A stretch of 11,141 nucleotides of DNA from positions 1 through 11,141 of the forward strand of contig JAOPUQ010000185.1 in NCBI GenBank assembly GCA_025963425.1, given 5' to 3'. A model generated the notes under the pieces. It was not told the origin of the DNA. It saw nothing but the letters and a program-made list of their open reading frames with translations, and did not search any database. The position numbers were made by a program, and so were the translations under genes. Source of the DNA: Modestobacter sp. (lineage in GTDB: Bacteria; Actinomycetota; Actinomycetes; Mycobacteriales; Geodermatophilaceae). This document shows positions 1 through 6,881 of this stretch, in pieces; positions within the stretch are counted from its first letter, which is position 1; each line of letters begins with the position of its first letter.

Positions 1-91
1 CTACCGCTCGCTCGACGAGGGCCAGCGCATCTCGTTCGACGTCGAGCAGGGCCAGAAGGGCCCGCAGGCCGCGAACGTCCAGCCGGTCTGA
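1..91 (+). CDS. Cold-shock domain protein, C-terminal end (partial)
   Basis: The window opens inside a gene. Reading from base 2 gives 29 residues, beginning YRSLDEGQRISFDVEQGQKG and ending in NVQPV before TGA at 89-91. The stretch S-L-x-E-G-Q-x-I-x-F-D-V-E-x-G-x-K-G-P-x-A-x-N-V is the last part of the five-stranded cold-shock (OB-fold) domain, as in CspA-type proteins of about 67 residues. Such proteins bind single-stranded RNA and DNA and act as RNA chaperones in the cytoplasm. The RNA-binding motifs RNP1 and RNP2 lie upstream of the window, so the start, promoter and full length cannot be judged. A strong hairpin terminator follows 40 bases after the stop. The family call is firm; which paralogue this is, is unknown. 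Confidence 0.9.
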   Translation, partial: YRSLDEGQRISFDVEQGQKGPQAANVQPV

Positions 92-131
92 TCTCCAGAT
101 CGGTCGGCTGATCTCAGCCACCTGACCAACG

Positions 132-169
132 ACAGCGCCCCCGCCCGGGAAACCGGGCGGGGGCGCTGT
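132..169. terminator. Strong hairpin, probably bidirectional terminator
   Basis: A perfect 17-bp inverted repeat, acagcgcccccgcccgg at 132-148 and its complement at 153-169, encloses a GAAA tetraloop at 149-152. It sits 40 bases after the cold-shock gene stop and 17 bases beyond the stop of the convergent minus-strand gene. It is therefore placed to end transcription from both sides. There is no true T run, only a mixed T/G tail on the plus side (tgcgttg), which is usual for actinobacterial terminators. Confidence 0.85.
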
Positions 170-186
170 TGCGTTGCCAGGACGGC

Positions 187-645
187 TCAGCGGGCCCGGG
201 GGACGTAGCCGCCGATGAGCGCCGACATCAGCAACGCCCCGTCGTCGGGCCCCAGCGCCGTCGCGGCATCGGAGAGAGCCTGCCAGCGGGCCCGCTCCAC
301 CTCGGTCAGCGCGCCGGAGGACCGGGCGGCCAGCTGCTCGAGCAGTCGCTCCCACTCCCCCTGGGGCGTCGGCCAGAGCCCGGTGAGCCGGCGCGCCTCG
401 GCCGAGGCCCCGGTGAACCGCACGATCTCACCGGCGTGGTTGGTCAGCGCCGTCAGGTAGCCGGCGCTGACCAGCGCGTTGGCCGCCGACACCACCTCGG
501 GCTTGGCCAGTCCGCTGGCCGGGACCACCGCGCCCAGGTAGGGCGCACTCCCGTGCGGCGGTTCGTCGAGCAGTCGGACGATCGCCCGCAGCACAGGCAG
601 GTCGCGGGTGAACCACACATCGGGCAGCGGTTGCTCCGCGGTCAT
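187..645 (-). CDS. Small winged-helix-like protein of unknown function
   Basis: This encodes 152 residues that I do not recognise as a named family. The N-terminal half (about residues 10-80) looks like a winged helix: a helix DLPVLRAIVRLLDEP, a second helix and turn (GLAKPEVVSAANALVSAGYL), then a hairpin-like stretch (LTALTNHAGEIVRFTGASAE). The C-terminal half is mostly helical and rich in A, L, E and R, ending LLMSALIGGYVPRAR. No signal peptide or membrane segment is visible. I chose the ATG at 645 because GAGAGG lies 5 bases upstream. An in-frame GTG at 690 lacks such a site and falls inside a likely -10 box. The gene runs alone, convergent with the cold-shock gene and divergent from the nuclease gene. 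A DNA-binding role is an inference from the fold only. Confidence 0.7.
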   Translation of the reverse strand: MTAEQPLPDVWFTRDLPVLRAIVRLLDEPPHGSAPYLGAVVPASGLAKPEVVSAANALVSAGYLTALTNHAGEIVRFTGASAEARRLTGLWPTPQGEWERLLEQLAARSSGALTEVERARWQALSDAATALGPDDGALLMSALIGGYVPRAR

Positions 646-688
646 GACGTCCTCTCGATCGGGCCGGGGGACGAGCCCCAGCCCGTCC

Positions 689-694
689 ACGGTA
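689..694 (-). promoter_or_regulatory. Candidate -10 box for the winged-helix gene
   Basis: Read on the minus strand this is TACCGT, a TANNNT-type -10, identical to the box just before msrB. It would start transcription near 682, giving a leader of roughly 37 bases that carries the GAGAGG site. No convincing -35 is visible. The rest of the 213-base divergent gap (646-858) shows no other site I can support apart from the nuclease gene's ribosome-binding site. Confidence 0.4.
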
Positions 695-858
695 CGAGGC
701 GCCCGGCGTGGCCCGTCGCGCAGGACGGCCGGCCACGGGGACTTCCGTTAGCGCGGCGAACGTAATCACCGGATGTTCACCGCCGCGCGCACAGGGCACT
801 GTCAGGATCGAGGGGTCCGGCGTCCGACCGGGCGCCCCGTGGCCGCCGAGGAGACCCC

Positions 859-3033
859 GTGTCCCCACGCAGCACCCGCTACCACGCGCTCACCGGCCTC
901 GCCGTGACCGCGCTCACCGCCGGTGGCCTGGCCGCCGGCACCCTCACCGCCGGCCCGGCCGCCGCCGTCGGTGCCCCCAGCCCGCGCAACGCGGCGGGGG
1001 CGACGGCACCACCGCCCCCGCCGTCGGTGGACCCACTCCCCTGCGAGACGCCTGCCCGGCCGATCGGCTCGGTGCAGGGTCCCGGCGCCGACAGCCCACT
1101 GGACGGGCAGGTGGTCGTCGTGGCCGGCACCGTCGTCGGAGACCTCCAGCAGGGCGGGTTCGACGGCGTCTTCGTCCAGGACGGTGGGGACGGCGACGCG
1201 GTCACCTCCGACGGCGTCTTCGCCTTCGGTGCCGCGGGCGCCCTCGACCTGGGCGACCAGGTCGTGGTCCGCGGCACGGTCGACGAGTACAACGGCCTGA
1301 CCGAGCTGACGGGCGTCACGGTGACCGAGTGCGGAACCGCGCCGCTGCCCGCCGCCGCGGTACTCCCGCCGTCCTCGACCGACACCGGGCGCGAGTCGCT
1401 GGAGGGGATGCTCGTCGCGCCCGCCGAGGACCTGACCGTCACCGACGTCTACGACCTCAACCGCTACGGGGAGGTGCTGCTGTCCTCCGGCGGCCGGCTC
1501 CTCACCCCCACCGAGGTCGCCGACCCCGGCCCCGCGGCACATCAGGTGGCCGTGGACAACGCCGCGCGCTCGATCCTGCTCGACGACGGCCGGACCGCCA
1601 CCCTCTCCACGACGGCCGGCGGCCCGCCGCCGTACCTGACCGTCGAGGACCCGGTGCGGGTCGGTGACACCGCCGTGCTCGGTCAGCCGGTGGTGCTCAC
1701 CTACGGCTTCGGCTCCTGGCTGCTGGAGCCGGCCGACGGCACGGCCGACGGGACGACGTTCACCGCCACGAACCCGCGGCCGGCCACCCCGCCGACCGTC
1801 GGCGGGGACCTGCGGGTCGCCGACTTCAACGTGCTCAACTACTTCGTCGACTTCCCCAGCCAGTTCGGGAACGACGCCCGGGGCGCCACGAACCCCGCTG
1901 AGCTCGCCCAGCAGCAGACGAAGATCGTCCACGCCCTGGCCGCGCTGGACGCCGACGTCCTCTCGCTGCACGAGATCGAGAACTCCGCGGTGCTGACCCC
2001 CGACACCCCCTACCGCGCCGTGGAGACGCTCCTCGCGGCGTTGGCGGCCGAGACGGGGCACACCTGGGCCCATGTCCAGGCCCACGAGGACAGCGACGTG
2101 ATCACCAATGCGATGGTCTACCGGCCCGACGTGGTCACCCCGGTCGGCGGGCCCTCGGTCCCGGCGGACCTGTCGGCCTTCGACAACGCCCGCTCCCCCA
2201 TCGCCCAGACCTTCGACGCCTCGGGCGAGGTCGTCACCGTCATCGCCAACCACCTCAAGTCCAAGGGCAGCGCATGCGGTCCGGGCAGCGACGACACCTC
2301 GGCCGGCGGGGCGGGCAACTGCAACGGCGACCGGGTCGCCCAGGCTCGGGCCCTGGCGGCGTTCGCCGACCAGGTGGCCGAGCAGGCCGGTGACCCCGAC
2401 GTCCTGCTGACCGGCGACTTCAACTCCTACCGGTTCGAGGACCCGATCGACGTCGTCGCCGCGGCCGGCTACACCGACATGGCCCCGGTGCTGGCTCCGG
2501 ACGAGTACAGCTACGTGTTCGGCGGGGGCTCGGGGTCGCTGGACCACGTCTTCGCCTCGCCGTCGCTGCGGCCGAAGCTGACCGGGCTGGGCGTCTGGGA
2601 CATCAACGCGGTGGAGTCCTTCGCCTACGAGTACGACGGATACGAGCCGCTGTACGCCGGCTATCCGTACCGGGCCAGTGACCACAACCCGACGCTGGTC
2701 GGGATCACCACGGGGACGGCCGCGACGGCCACCCTCAGCGCCGGGCGCCCCTTCCGCGGCGACCGGGTGACGGTGACCGGCAGCGGCTTCGCCGCCGGCG
2801 AGAAGGTGACCGCCACGCTGCCATCGCGCAACCGCGGCCGGCTGGGATGCGCGGTGGCCGGCCCGGACGGCGGGGTGGCGATCACCGTCACCGTGCCGGC
2901 GCGGCTGCCGGCCGGGGACCAGCAGGTGCTGCTGACCGGGGACTCCGGCGAGACGGCGAGCACGGGCTTCCGCCTGCGCCCGGTGGTGGTGGAGCTGCTG
3001 CTCCGGCTGGTCGGGTTCTTCACCGGTCGCTGA
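859..3033 (+). CDS. Secreted ExeM/NucH-type endonuclease (EEP family)
   Basis: This encodes 724 residues of an extracellular nuclease that should cut DNA outside the cell, probably for nutrient use. The GTG start has GAGGAG 5 bases upstream. Residues 1-36 form a Sec-type signal peptide (RSTRYH, then a long Ala/Leu/Thr core, ending PAAA). An OB-fold-like domain follows at about 62-160 (IGSVQGPGADSPLDGQVVV). An endonuclease/exonuclease/phosphatase domain spans about 317-615, with D322-F-N324, catalytic E372 (LHEIENS), N464-H465 (NHLKSKG), D520-F-N522 (LTGDFNS), D562-H563 (SLDHVF) and S607-D608-H609-N610. All expected metal-binding and catalytic residues are present. An Ig-like or IPT-like segment (about 625-705, VTVTGSGFAAGEKVTATL) precedes a short hydrophobic tail, VVVELLLRLVGFFTGR. 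No LPXTG sorting signal is seen. It stands alone with its own putative terminator. Confidence 0.93.
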   Translation: MSPRSTRYHALTGLAVTALTAGGLAAGTLTAGPAAAVGAPSPRNAAGATAPPPPPSVDPLPCETPARPIGSVQGPGADSPLDGQVVVVAGTVVGDLQQGGFDGVFVQDGGDGDAVTSDGVFAFGAAGALDLGDQVVVRGTVDEYNGLTELTGVTVTECGTAPLPAAAVLPPSSTDTGRESLEGMLVAPAEDLTVTDVYDLNRYGEVLLSSGGRLLTPTEVADPGPAAHQVAVDNAARSILLDDGRTATLSTTAGGPPPYLTVEDPVRVGDTAVLGQPVVLTYGFGSWLLEPADGTADGTTFTATNPRPATPPTVGGDLRVADFNVLNYFVDFPSQFGNDARGATNPAELAQQQTKIVHALAALDADVLSLHEIENSAVLTPDTPYRAVETLLAALAAETGHTWAHVQAHEDSDVITNAMVYRPDVVTPVGGPSVPADLSAFDNARSPIAQTFDASGEVVTVIANHLKSKGSACGPGSDDTSAGGAGNCNGDRVAQARALAAFADQVAEQAGDPDVLLTGDFNSYRFEDPIDVVAAAGYTDMAPVLAPDEYSYVFGGGSGSLDHVFASPSLRPKLTGLGVWDINAVESFAYEYDGYEPLYAGYPYRASDHNPTLVGITTGTAATATLSAGRPFRGDRVTVTGSGFAAGEKVTATLPSRNRGRLGCAVAGPDGGVAITVTVPARLPAGDQQVLLTGDSGETASTGFRLRPVVVELLLRLVGFFTGR

Positions 3034-3065
3034 GCCCCGGATGTCGGCGTGCTGAGCTGCCCGGA

Positions 3066-3097
3066 CGGCCCCGTCGCCCACTCGGGGGACGGGGCCG
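3066..3097 (+). terminator. Putative terminator after the nuclease gene
   Basis: A 10-bp inverted repeat, cggccccgtc at 3066-3075 and gacggggccg at 3088-3097, lies 32 bases after the nuclease stop. A small inner ccc/ggg stem has loop actc. There is no T tract. It lies upstream of the msrB promoter box, which fits separate transcription of the two genes. Confidence 0.6.
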
Positions 3098-3129
3098 GGC
3101 CGACTGCGGCACGGGTGGCGGCGCCGCCG

Positions 3130-3135
3130 TACCGT
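3130..3135 (+). promoter_or_regulatory. -10 box of a leaderless msrB promoter
   Basis: TACCGT matches the actinobacterial TANNNT -10 pattern and ends exactly 6 bases before the msrB ATG. Transcription would begin at the A of the start codon, giving a leaderless mRNA. This agrees with the lack of a Shine-Dalgarno sequence before msrB. No -35 is recognisable. Confidence 0.6.
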
Positions 3136-3141
3136 GGGGCC

Positions 3142-3561
3142 ATGACCACATCCGCCCATCAGCCCCAGGTCGTCAAGACCGACGAGGAGTGGCGCGCCCA
3201 GCTGTCGCCGGACCAGTACGCCGTCCTCCGCGAGGCCGGCACCGAACGGCCGTACACCGGCGAGTACGTCGACACCACGACGGTCGGCGTCTACTCCTGC
3301 CGGGCCTGCGGCGCCGAGCTGTTCCGTTCCGAGACGAAGTTCGACTCGCACTGCGGCTGGCCGTCGTTCTACGAGCCCACCAGCCGCGACAACGTCATCC
3401 TCCGCGAGGACCACGCTCACGGCATGCTGCGCACCGAGGTGCTCTGCGGCAGCTGCCACAGCCACCTCGGCCACGTCTTCCAGGACGCCCCGCAGACGCC
3501 CACGGGTGACCGGTACTGCATCAACTCGGTGAGCATCGCCCTCACCCCCAGCGAGAGCTGA
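3142..3561 (+). CDS. msrB: Peptide-methionine (R)-S-oxide reductase MsrB
   Basis: The enzyme reduces methionine-R-sulfoxide in oxidised proteins back to methionine in the cytoplasm, normally using thioredoxin. At 139 residues it has the usual stand-alone MsrB length. Two CxxC pairs, C53/C56 (CRACG) and C102/C105 (CGSCH), should bind the structural zinc. The motif HCGWPSF at 70-76 contains C71, the likely resolving cysteine. The catalytic cysteine is C126 in RYCIN, and H108 and H111 lie in the SHLGHVF motif. I took the ATG at 3142 because it lies 6 bases after a TANNNT -10 box. In-frame codons further upstream encode a low-complexity stretch that overlaps the preceding terminator. The gene appears to form a single-gene unit between two hairpins. 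No msrA is nearby. Confidence 0.96.
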   Translation: MTTSAHQPQVVKTDEEWRAQLSPDQYAVLREAGTERPYTGEYVDTTTVGVYSCRACGAELFRSETKFDSHCGWPSFYEPTSRDNVILREDHAHGMLRTEVLCGSCHSHLGHVFQDAPQTPTGDRYCINSVSIALTPSES

Positions 3562-3581
3562 GCTCCCGGGTCAGGACACAC

Positions 3582-3618
3582 AAGCGCCCCGCCGACCGGT
3601 CAGGTCAGCGGGGCGCTT
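3582..3618 (+). terminator. Rho-independent-like terminator of msrB
   Basis: A perfect 11-bp inverted repeat, aagcgccccgc at 3582-3592 and gcggggcgctt at 3608-3618, has a 15-base loop and starts 20 bases after the msrB stop. The T-containing tail ctgtctttc follows on the plus strand. The loop itself contains the palindrome gaccggtc. Confidence 0.85.
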
Positions 3619-3750
3619 CTGTCTTTCGGGCAGGGTACGGATGCCACCCCGGCTGGCGAGAGCCGTCTGCGGACCCGTCGCGGGGGCCGGAGGCTGCCCG
3701 GCGGGAACGCAGGAAACGGCTCAGCGCAGCAGGGGCACGGCACCTGGCCG

Positions 3751-3776
3751 CGGTGCGGTCCGGAAGGACCGCACCG
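3751..3776 (-). terminator. Terminator of hemQ
   Basis: A perfect 11-bp inverted repeat, cggtgcggtcc at 3751-3761 and ggaccgcaccg at 3766-3776, has a 4-base loop (TTCC on the minus strand). It begins immediately after the hemQ stop codon (3777-3779). No T tract follows. It marks the 3' end of the heme cluster, convergent with msrB. Confidence 0.75.
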
Positions 3777-4496
3777 TCACGGCAGGTCGGCGACCAGCTC
3801 GGCCACCTGCTTGCGGGTGCCGGTGTAGAACGGCACCTCCTCGCGCACGTGGCGCCGGGCGCGGCTGGCGCGCAGGTCACGCATCAGGTCGACGATGCGG
3901 TGCAGCTCGTCGGCCTCGAACGCCAGCATCCACTCGTAGTCGCCCAGCCCGAACGAGGCCACCGTGTTGGCCCGGACGTCGGGGTAGGGCCGGGCCTGCA
4001 TGCCGTGCTCCTTGAGCATGTCCCGCCGCTCCTCGTCGGGCAGCAGGTACCACTCGTAGGACCGCACGAAGGGGTAGACGCAGACGAACCGGCGCGGCTC
4101 CTCCTCGGCGAGGAACGCCGGGATGTGGCTGCGGTTGAACTCCGCGGGCCGGTGCAGCGCCATCTGCGACCAGACCGGCTCCAGCGAGCGGCCGAGGGTG
4201 GTGCGGCGGAACCGGCCATAGGCCTCCTGCAGCGCTTCGGGGGTCTCGGCGTGCCACCAGATCATCAGGTCGGCGTCGGCCCGCAGCCCGGCGACGTCGT
4301 AGATCCCGCGGACGACGACGTCCTTGCCGGCCAGCTCGTCGAACAGCGACGTGACCTCGTCGGCCGCTGCTCCCCGCTGGTCCTCGTCCAGCGACCGGGC
4401 CGCCTTGAAGACCGACCACATCGTGTAGCGGATCTGGGCGTTGAGCTCGTTGGCCCGCTTGCCGATGCTGCGCTCTTCGGTCTGCTCCTCGCTCAT
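3777..4496 (-). CDS. hemQ: Coproheme decarboxylase HemQ/ChdC
   Basis: This encodes 239 residues of the last enzyme of the coproporphyrin heme pathway. It uses hydrogen peroxide to decarboxylate the two propionates of Fe-coproporphyrin III and yields heme b. Key residues fit the actinobacterial type: H124 (SHIPAF), Y141 (VYPFVRSYEWYLLP) and H164 (KEHGMQARPY). These match, as I recall them, distal His118, catalytic Tyr135 and proximal His158 of the Corynebacterium diphtheriae enzyme, with identical spacings of 17 and 23 residues. No signal peptide or membrane segment is present, so the protein is cytoplasmic. The ATG at 4496 has no clear Shine-Dalgarno sequence but is preceded at 6 bases by GACAAT, suggesting a leaderless transcript. 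It is last in the minus-strand heme cluster, 56 bases after the transporter gene. Confidence 0.95.
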   Translation of the reverse strand: MSEEQTEERSIGKRANELNAQIRYTMWSVFKAARSLDEDQRGAAADEVTSLFDELAGKDVVVRGIYDVAGLRADADLMIWWHAETPEALQEAYGRFRRTTLGRSLEPVWSQMALHRPAEFNRSHIPAFLAEEEPRRFVCVYPFVRSYEWYLLPDEERRDMLKEHGMQARPYPDVRANTVASFGLGDYEWMLAFEADELHRIVDLMRDLRASRARRHVREEVPFYTGTRKQVAELVADLP

Positions 4497-4502
4497 GGGC
4501 CC

Positions 4503-4508
4503 ATTGTC
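4503..4508 (-). promoter_or_regulatory. -10 box of a leaderless hemQ promoter
   Basis: On the minus strand GACAAT (4508 to 4503) is followed by six bases, gggccc, and then the hemQ ATG. The last four bases and the second A fit a -10 box. The spacing is the same as before msrB and the DUF3000 gene. It lies in the 56-base gap after the transporter gene and would allow hemQ to be expressed apart from hemE-hemG. Confidence 0.5.
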
Positions 4509-4552
4509 GCGCGCTGCGTGCGAGGACGGTCGGCCCGGTCAGCGGAGCCCGC

Positions 4553-5485
4553 TCAGCCGGCGGAGCGGACCCGGCGTCCCGGCGGCCGCAGGACGAGCGC
4601 GACACCGAGGGTGGTGACCGCGACCCCGACCAGGGACAGCAGCGGCAGTTCCTCCCCGAACAGCAGGTAGGTCTCCACCGCGGTGGCCGGCGGCACGAGG
4701 TACAGCAGGCTGGAGACCCCCGAGGCGCTGCCGCGGCGCAGCAGGAAGAGCAGCAGCAGGACCGCACCCAGGGACAGCGGCACGACCAGCCACACCAGTG
4801 CTGCGACGAACTCGGCCGTCCACTGGATCGCCATGGTCTCGGTGGCGCCGGCGACGGCGGCCAGCGCGAGGGCGGCGGCGGCGTACTGCACGGCGGTCCC
4901 CGACAGCAGCGGGATGTCGCCCCCGTGCCGCTTCTGCCAGAGCGTTCCTGCCGTCCCGGCCAGCAGCGCCACCAGGCAGCCGGCGACGCCGACCGGCGGG
5001 AACGCACCCGCGTCGCCCGCCGCGCTCGCCAGCCCGGGCGTGAGGACCAGCGCGACACCGCCGACCCCGAGCGCGAGACCCAGCCACTGCAGGGCGACCA
5101 GCCGCTCGCCGAGCAGCCGGGTGGCCAGCGCCGCGGTGAGCACCGGCTGGAGGCTCACCACGACCGCCGCCACGCTCGCCGGCAGGCCGGAGGCGATGGC
5201 GAAGAAGACGCCGCCGAGGTAGCCGGCGTGCATCAGCAGCCCGGTGACGCCGGCCCGGCCGACCTGGGCCCGGCTCGCCGGACGCCCCGAGCGGGTCACC
5301 GCGGCGAGCCCGGCCAGCAGCACCCCGGCCAGCGCGAGCCGCAGCGCCAGGAAGGTGAACGGCTGGGCGTACGGCAGCCCGTACTGGGCCCCGACGAACC
5401 CGGTGCTCCACAGCAGCACGAAGGCGACCGGCGCGGCGGCGATCGCGGCGCCGCGCCGTCCGGACGGTCCCGCTGTCGCACTCAC
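4553..5485 (-). CDS. EamA/DMT-family inner-membrane transporter
   Basis: This encodes 310 residues with about ten hydrophobic helices in two homologous halves (roughly residues 12-145 and 155-300), the layout of EamA (RhaT/YdcZ-like) drug/metabolite transporters. Each half carries the usual motif in its fourth to fifth helix: SLQPVLTAALATRLLGERL in the first and LVPPATAVETYLLFGEEL in the second. The N-terminal half begins APVAFVLLWSTGFVGAQYGL, typical of the family. I chose the GTG at 5485 because GAGAGGGG lies 6 bases upstream; codons further up overlap hemG and encode no membrane sequence. Only 16 bases separate it from the hemG stop, so it is probably cotranscribed with hemE and hemG. The substrate cannot be told from sequence. 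A role in exporting a porphyrin or metabolite is only a guess from position. Confidence 0.9.
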   Translation of the reverse strand: MSATAGPSGRRGAAIAAAPVAFVLLWSTGFVGAQYGLPYAQPFTFLALRLALAGVLLAGLAAVTRSGRPASRAQVGRAGVTGLLMHAGYLGGVFFAIASGLPASVAAVVVSLQPVLTAALATRLLGERLVALQWLGLALGVGGVALVLTPGLASAAGDAGAFPPVGVAGCLVALLAGTAGTLWQKRHGGDIPLLSGTAVQYAAAALALAAVAGATETMAIQWTAEFVAALVWLVVPLSLGAVLLLLFLLRRGSASGVSSLLYLVPPATAVETYLLFGEELPLLSLVGVAVTTLGVALVLRPPGRRVRSAG

Positions 5486-5501
5486 ACCCGGCCCCTCTCG
5501 T

Positions 5502-6881
5502 TCAGAGCAGCGAACCGACCGCGCGGCGGGCGTCGCGGATGCAGGCCGGGACGCCGACCCCGCCGTAGGCGGCACCGGCCACCGCCAGCCCGGGTACCGC
5601 ACCGACCGCGGCCTGGACGGCGACGACCCGCTGCGGGTGACCGACCAGGTACTGCGGCAGCCCACCGCCCCAGCGGACCAGGTGGGTCTCCACCGGCTCG
5701 CGCCGCTCCAGGTCGAGCAGGTCCGCGACGTCGGCCACCACGGCGGCGGTGAGGTCGGCGTCCGAGCGCTGCAACTGCGACTCGTCGCCGTAGCGGCCCA
5801 CCGACGACCGCACGCGCAGCAGACCTGCTCCGTCGGCGCTCCCGGACAGGTGCGGCCATTTCGACGAGGAGATGGTCACGCCCTTCACCAGCCGGCCGGT
5901 CACCGGCGGCACCAGCAGCCCGGAGCCCGCGGCGACCGGCTGGGCCGGAAAGGCCATCGCCACCACGGCCATGGAGGCGTACGGGATGCCACCCAGCGGC
6001 TCCACCGCGCCCGGGGCGATGTCGGCGAGCAGCCGGGCCGCCTTGGCCGCGGGCGCGGTGACCAGGACGACGTCGGCGGTCAGCGTCTGCGGTGCCGCGA
6101 CCGGGCCGATCGACAGCTCGAAGCCGGACCCGGCCCGGCGCAGCGCGTGCGCCGGGGTGTGCAGCCGCACCTGGGCACCCGAGGCGGCGAGCAGCGCCTG
6201 GGGCAGCGATCCGATGCCGTCGGCCACGGTGACGAACACCGGGCCGTCGACGTCACCGCGGCTGCGCGCACCGGCGTCCCGGGCGGCGAGGGCCCCGGCG
6301 AGCACCGACGGCGACCGCCGCAGGTGCGCGGCCAGGGCGGGCATGGTCGCGGCGAGGGACAGGTCGTCGGGCCGGCCGGCGTAGACGCCGCCCAGCAGCG
6401 GCTCGACCAGCCGGTCGACGACCTCGTCGCCCAGCCGCTCGCGCAGCAGCGCGCCGACCGCCACGTCGCCGTCCAGGCGCAGCGGCGGCAGGTCGGCCTC
6501 GGCGCGGACCCGGTCCACCCCGGCCGGGGTGAGCACGCCGGCCAGCCCGTCGGCGGAGGTCGGCACGCCCTGCACGGTGCCGGCCGGCAACGGGTGCCGG
6601 CCGTCGGGCAGCACGATCGAGGCCTGCGTCGTCGCGGGGGCCACCAGCTGGTCGGCCAGGCCGAGTGCCTCCACCAGCTCCAGCGCCTCGGGCACCCGGG
6701 CCAGCATCGCCTCGGGGCCGGTGTCGTACCACTGGCCGGCCAGCTGCACCCGGTCCAGCTTCCCGCCGATCCTCGCGCCCGCCTCCAGGACGACGATCTC
6801 GTCGTCCGGACGGGCGCGGTGCCACTCGAACGCGGCGGTCAGGCCGGTGATCCCCGCCCCGACGACGACGAGCCGCGTCAT
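5502..6881 (-). CDS. hemG: Coproporphyrinogen III/protoporphyrinogen oxidase (HemY/CgoX type)
   Basis: This encodes 459 residues of an FAD-dependent oxidase of the HemY/CgoX type, often labelled hemG in actinobacteria. In organisms with HemQ the enzyme oxidises coproporphyrinogen III to coproporphyrin III with oxygen. The N-terminal dinucleotide-binding motif is G8-A-G10-I-T-G13, with E33 at the end of the second strand and R37-I-G-G40-K following. The C-terminal FAD motif is AGAAYGGVGVPACIRDA (about residues 433-449). Internal blocks such as EPLLGGVYAGRPDDLS and ADGIGSLPQAL are family-typical. No transmembrane helix is evident. Its ATG overlaps the hemE stop in an ATGA (6878-6881), so translation is probably coupled. 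It is followed after 16 bases by the EamA transporter gene. HemQ downstream argues for the coproporphyrinogen activity over protoporphyrinogen oxidation. Confidence 0.94.
   Translation of the reverse strand: MTRLVVVGAGITGLTAAFEWHRARPDDEIVVLEAGARIGGKLDRVQLAGQWYDTGPEAMLARVPEALELVEALGLADQLVAPATTQASIVLPDGRHPLPAGTVQGVPTSADGLAGVLTPAGVDRVRAEADLPPLRLDGDVAVGALLRERLGDEVVDRLVEPLLGGVYAGRPDDLSLAATMPALAAHLRRSPSVLAGALAARDAGARSRGDVDGPVFVTVADGIGSLPQALLAASGAQVRLHTPAHALRRAGSGFELSIGPVAAPQTLTADVVLVTAPAAKAARLLADIAPGAVEPLGGIPYASMAVVAMAFPAQPVAAGSGLLVPPVTGRLVKGVTISSSKWPHLSGSADGAGLLRVRSSVGRYGDESQLQRSDADLTAAVVADVADLLDLERREPVETHLVRWGGGLPQYLVGHPQRVVAVQAAVGAVPGLAVAGAAYGGVGVPACIRDARRAVGSLL

Noticed and set aside
646..690. 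GTG start at 690 extending the winged-helix protein by 15 residues
   Set aside because: No ribosome-binding site; the codon overlaps a likely -10 box; the ATG at 645 has GAGAGG at good spacing.
3049..3141. Earlier start for msrB at 3049
   Set aside because: The extra residues do not resemble MsrB, and this stretch contains the preceding hairpin and the -10 box.
802..3474. Very long minus-strand open frame (890 codons) opposite the nuclease and msrB
   Set aside because: It is a shadow of GC-rich coding DNA: low-complexity G/R/V/H-rich product with no domain, while the plus strand has intact catalytic motifs in two genes.
3619..3750. Riboswitch (cobalamin, TPP, cyclic di-AMP or glycine type) in the hemQ downstream gap
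   Set aside because: I compared the core motifs of these classes on both strands and none matched; the position is also downstream of, not before, the flanking genes.
5486..5665. Earlier start for the EamA transporter inside hemG
   Set aside because: The extension has no membrane character and overlaps conserved hemG coding sequence; the GTG at 5485 has a good ribosome-binding site.
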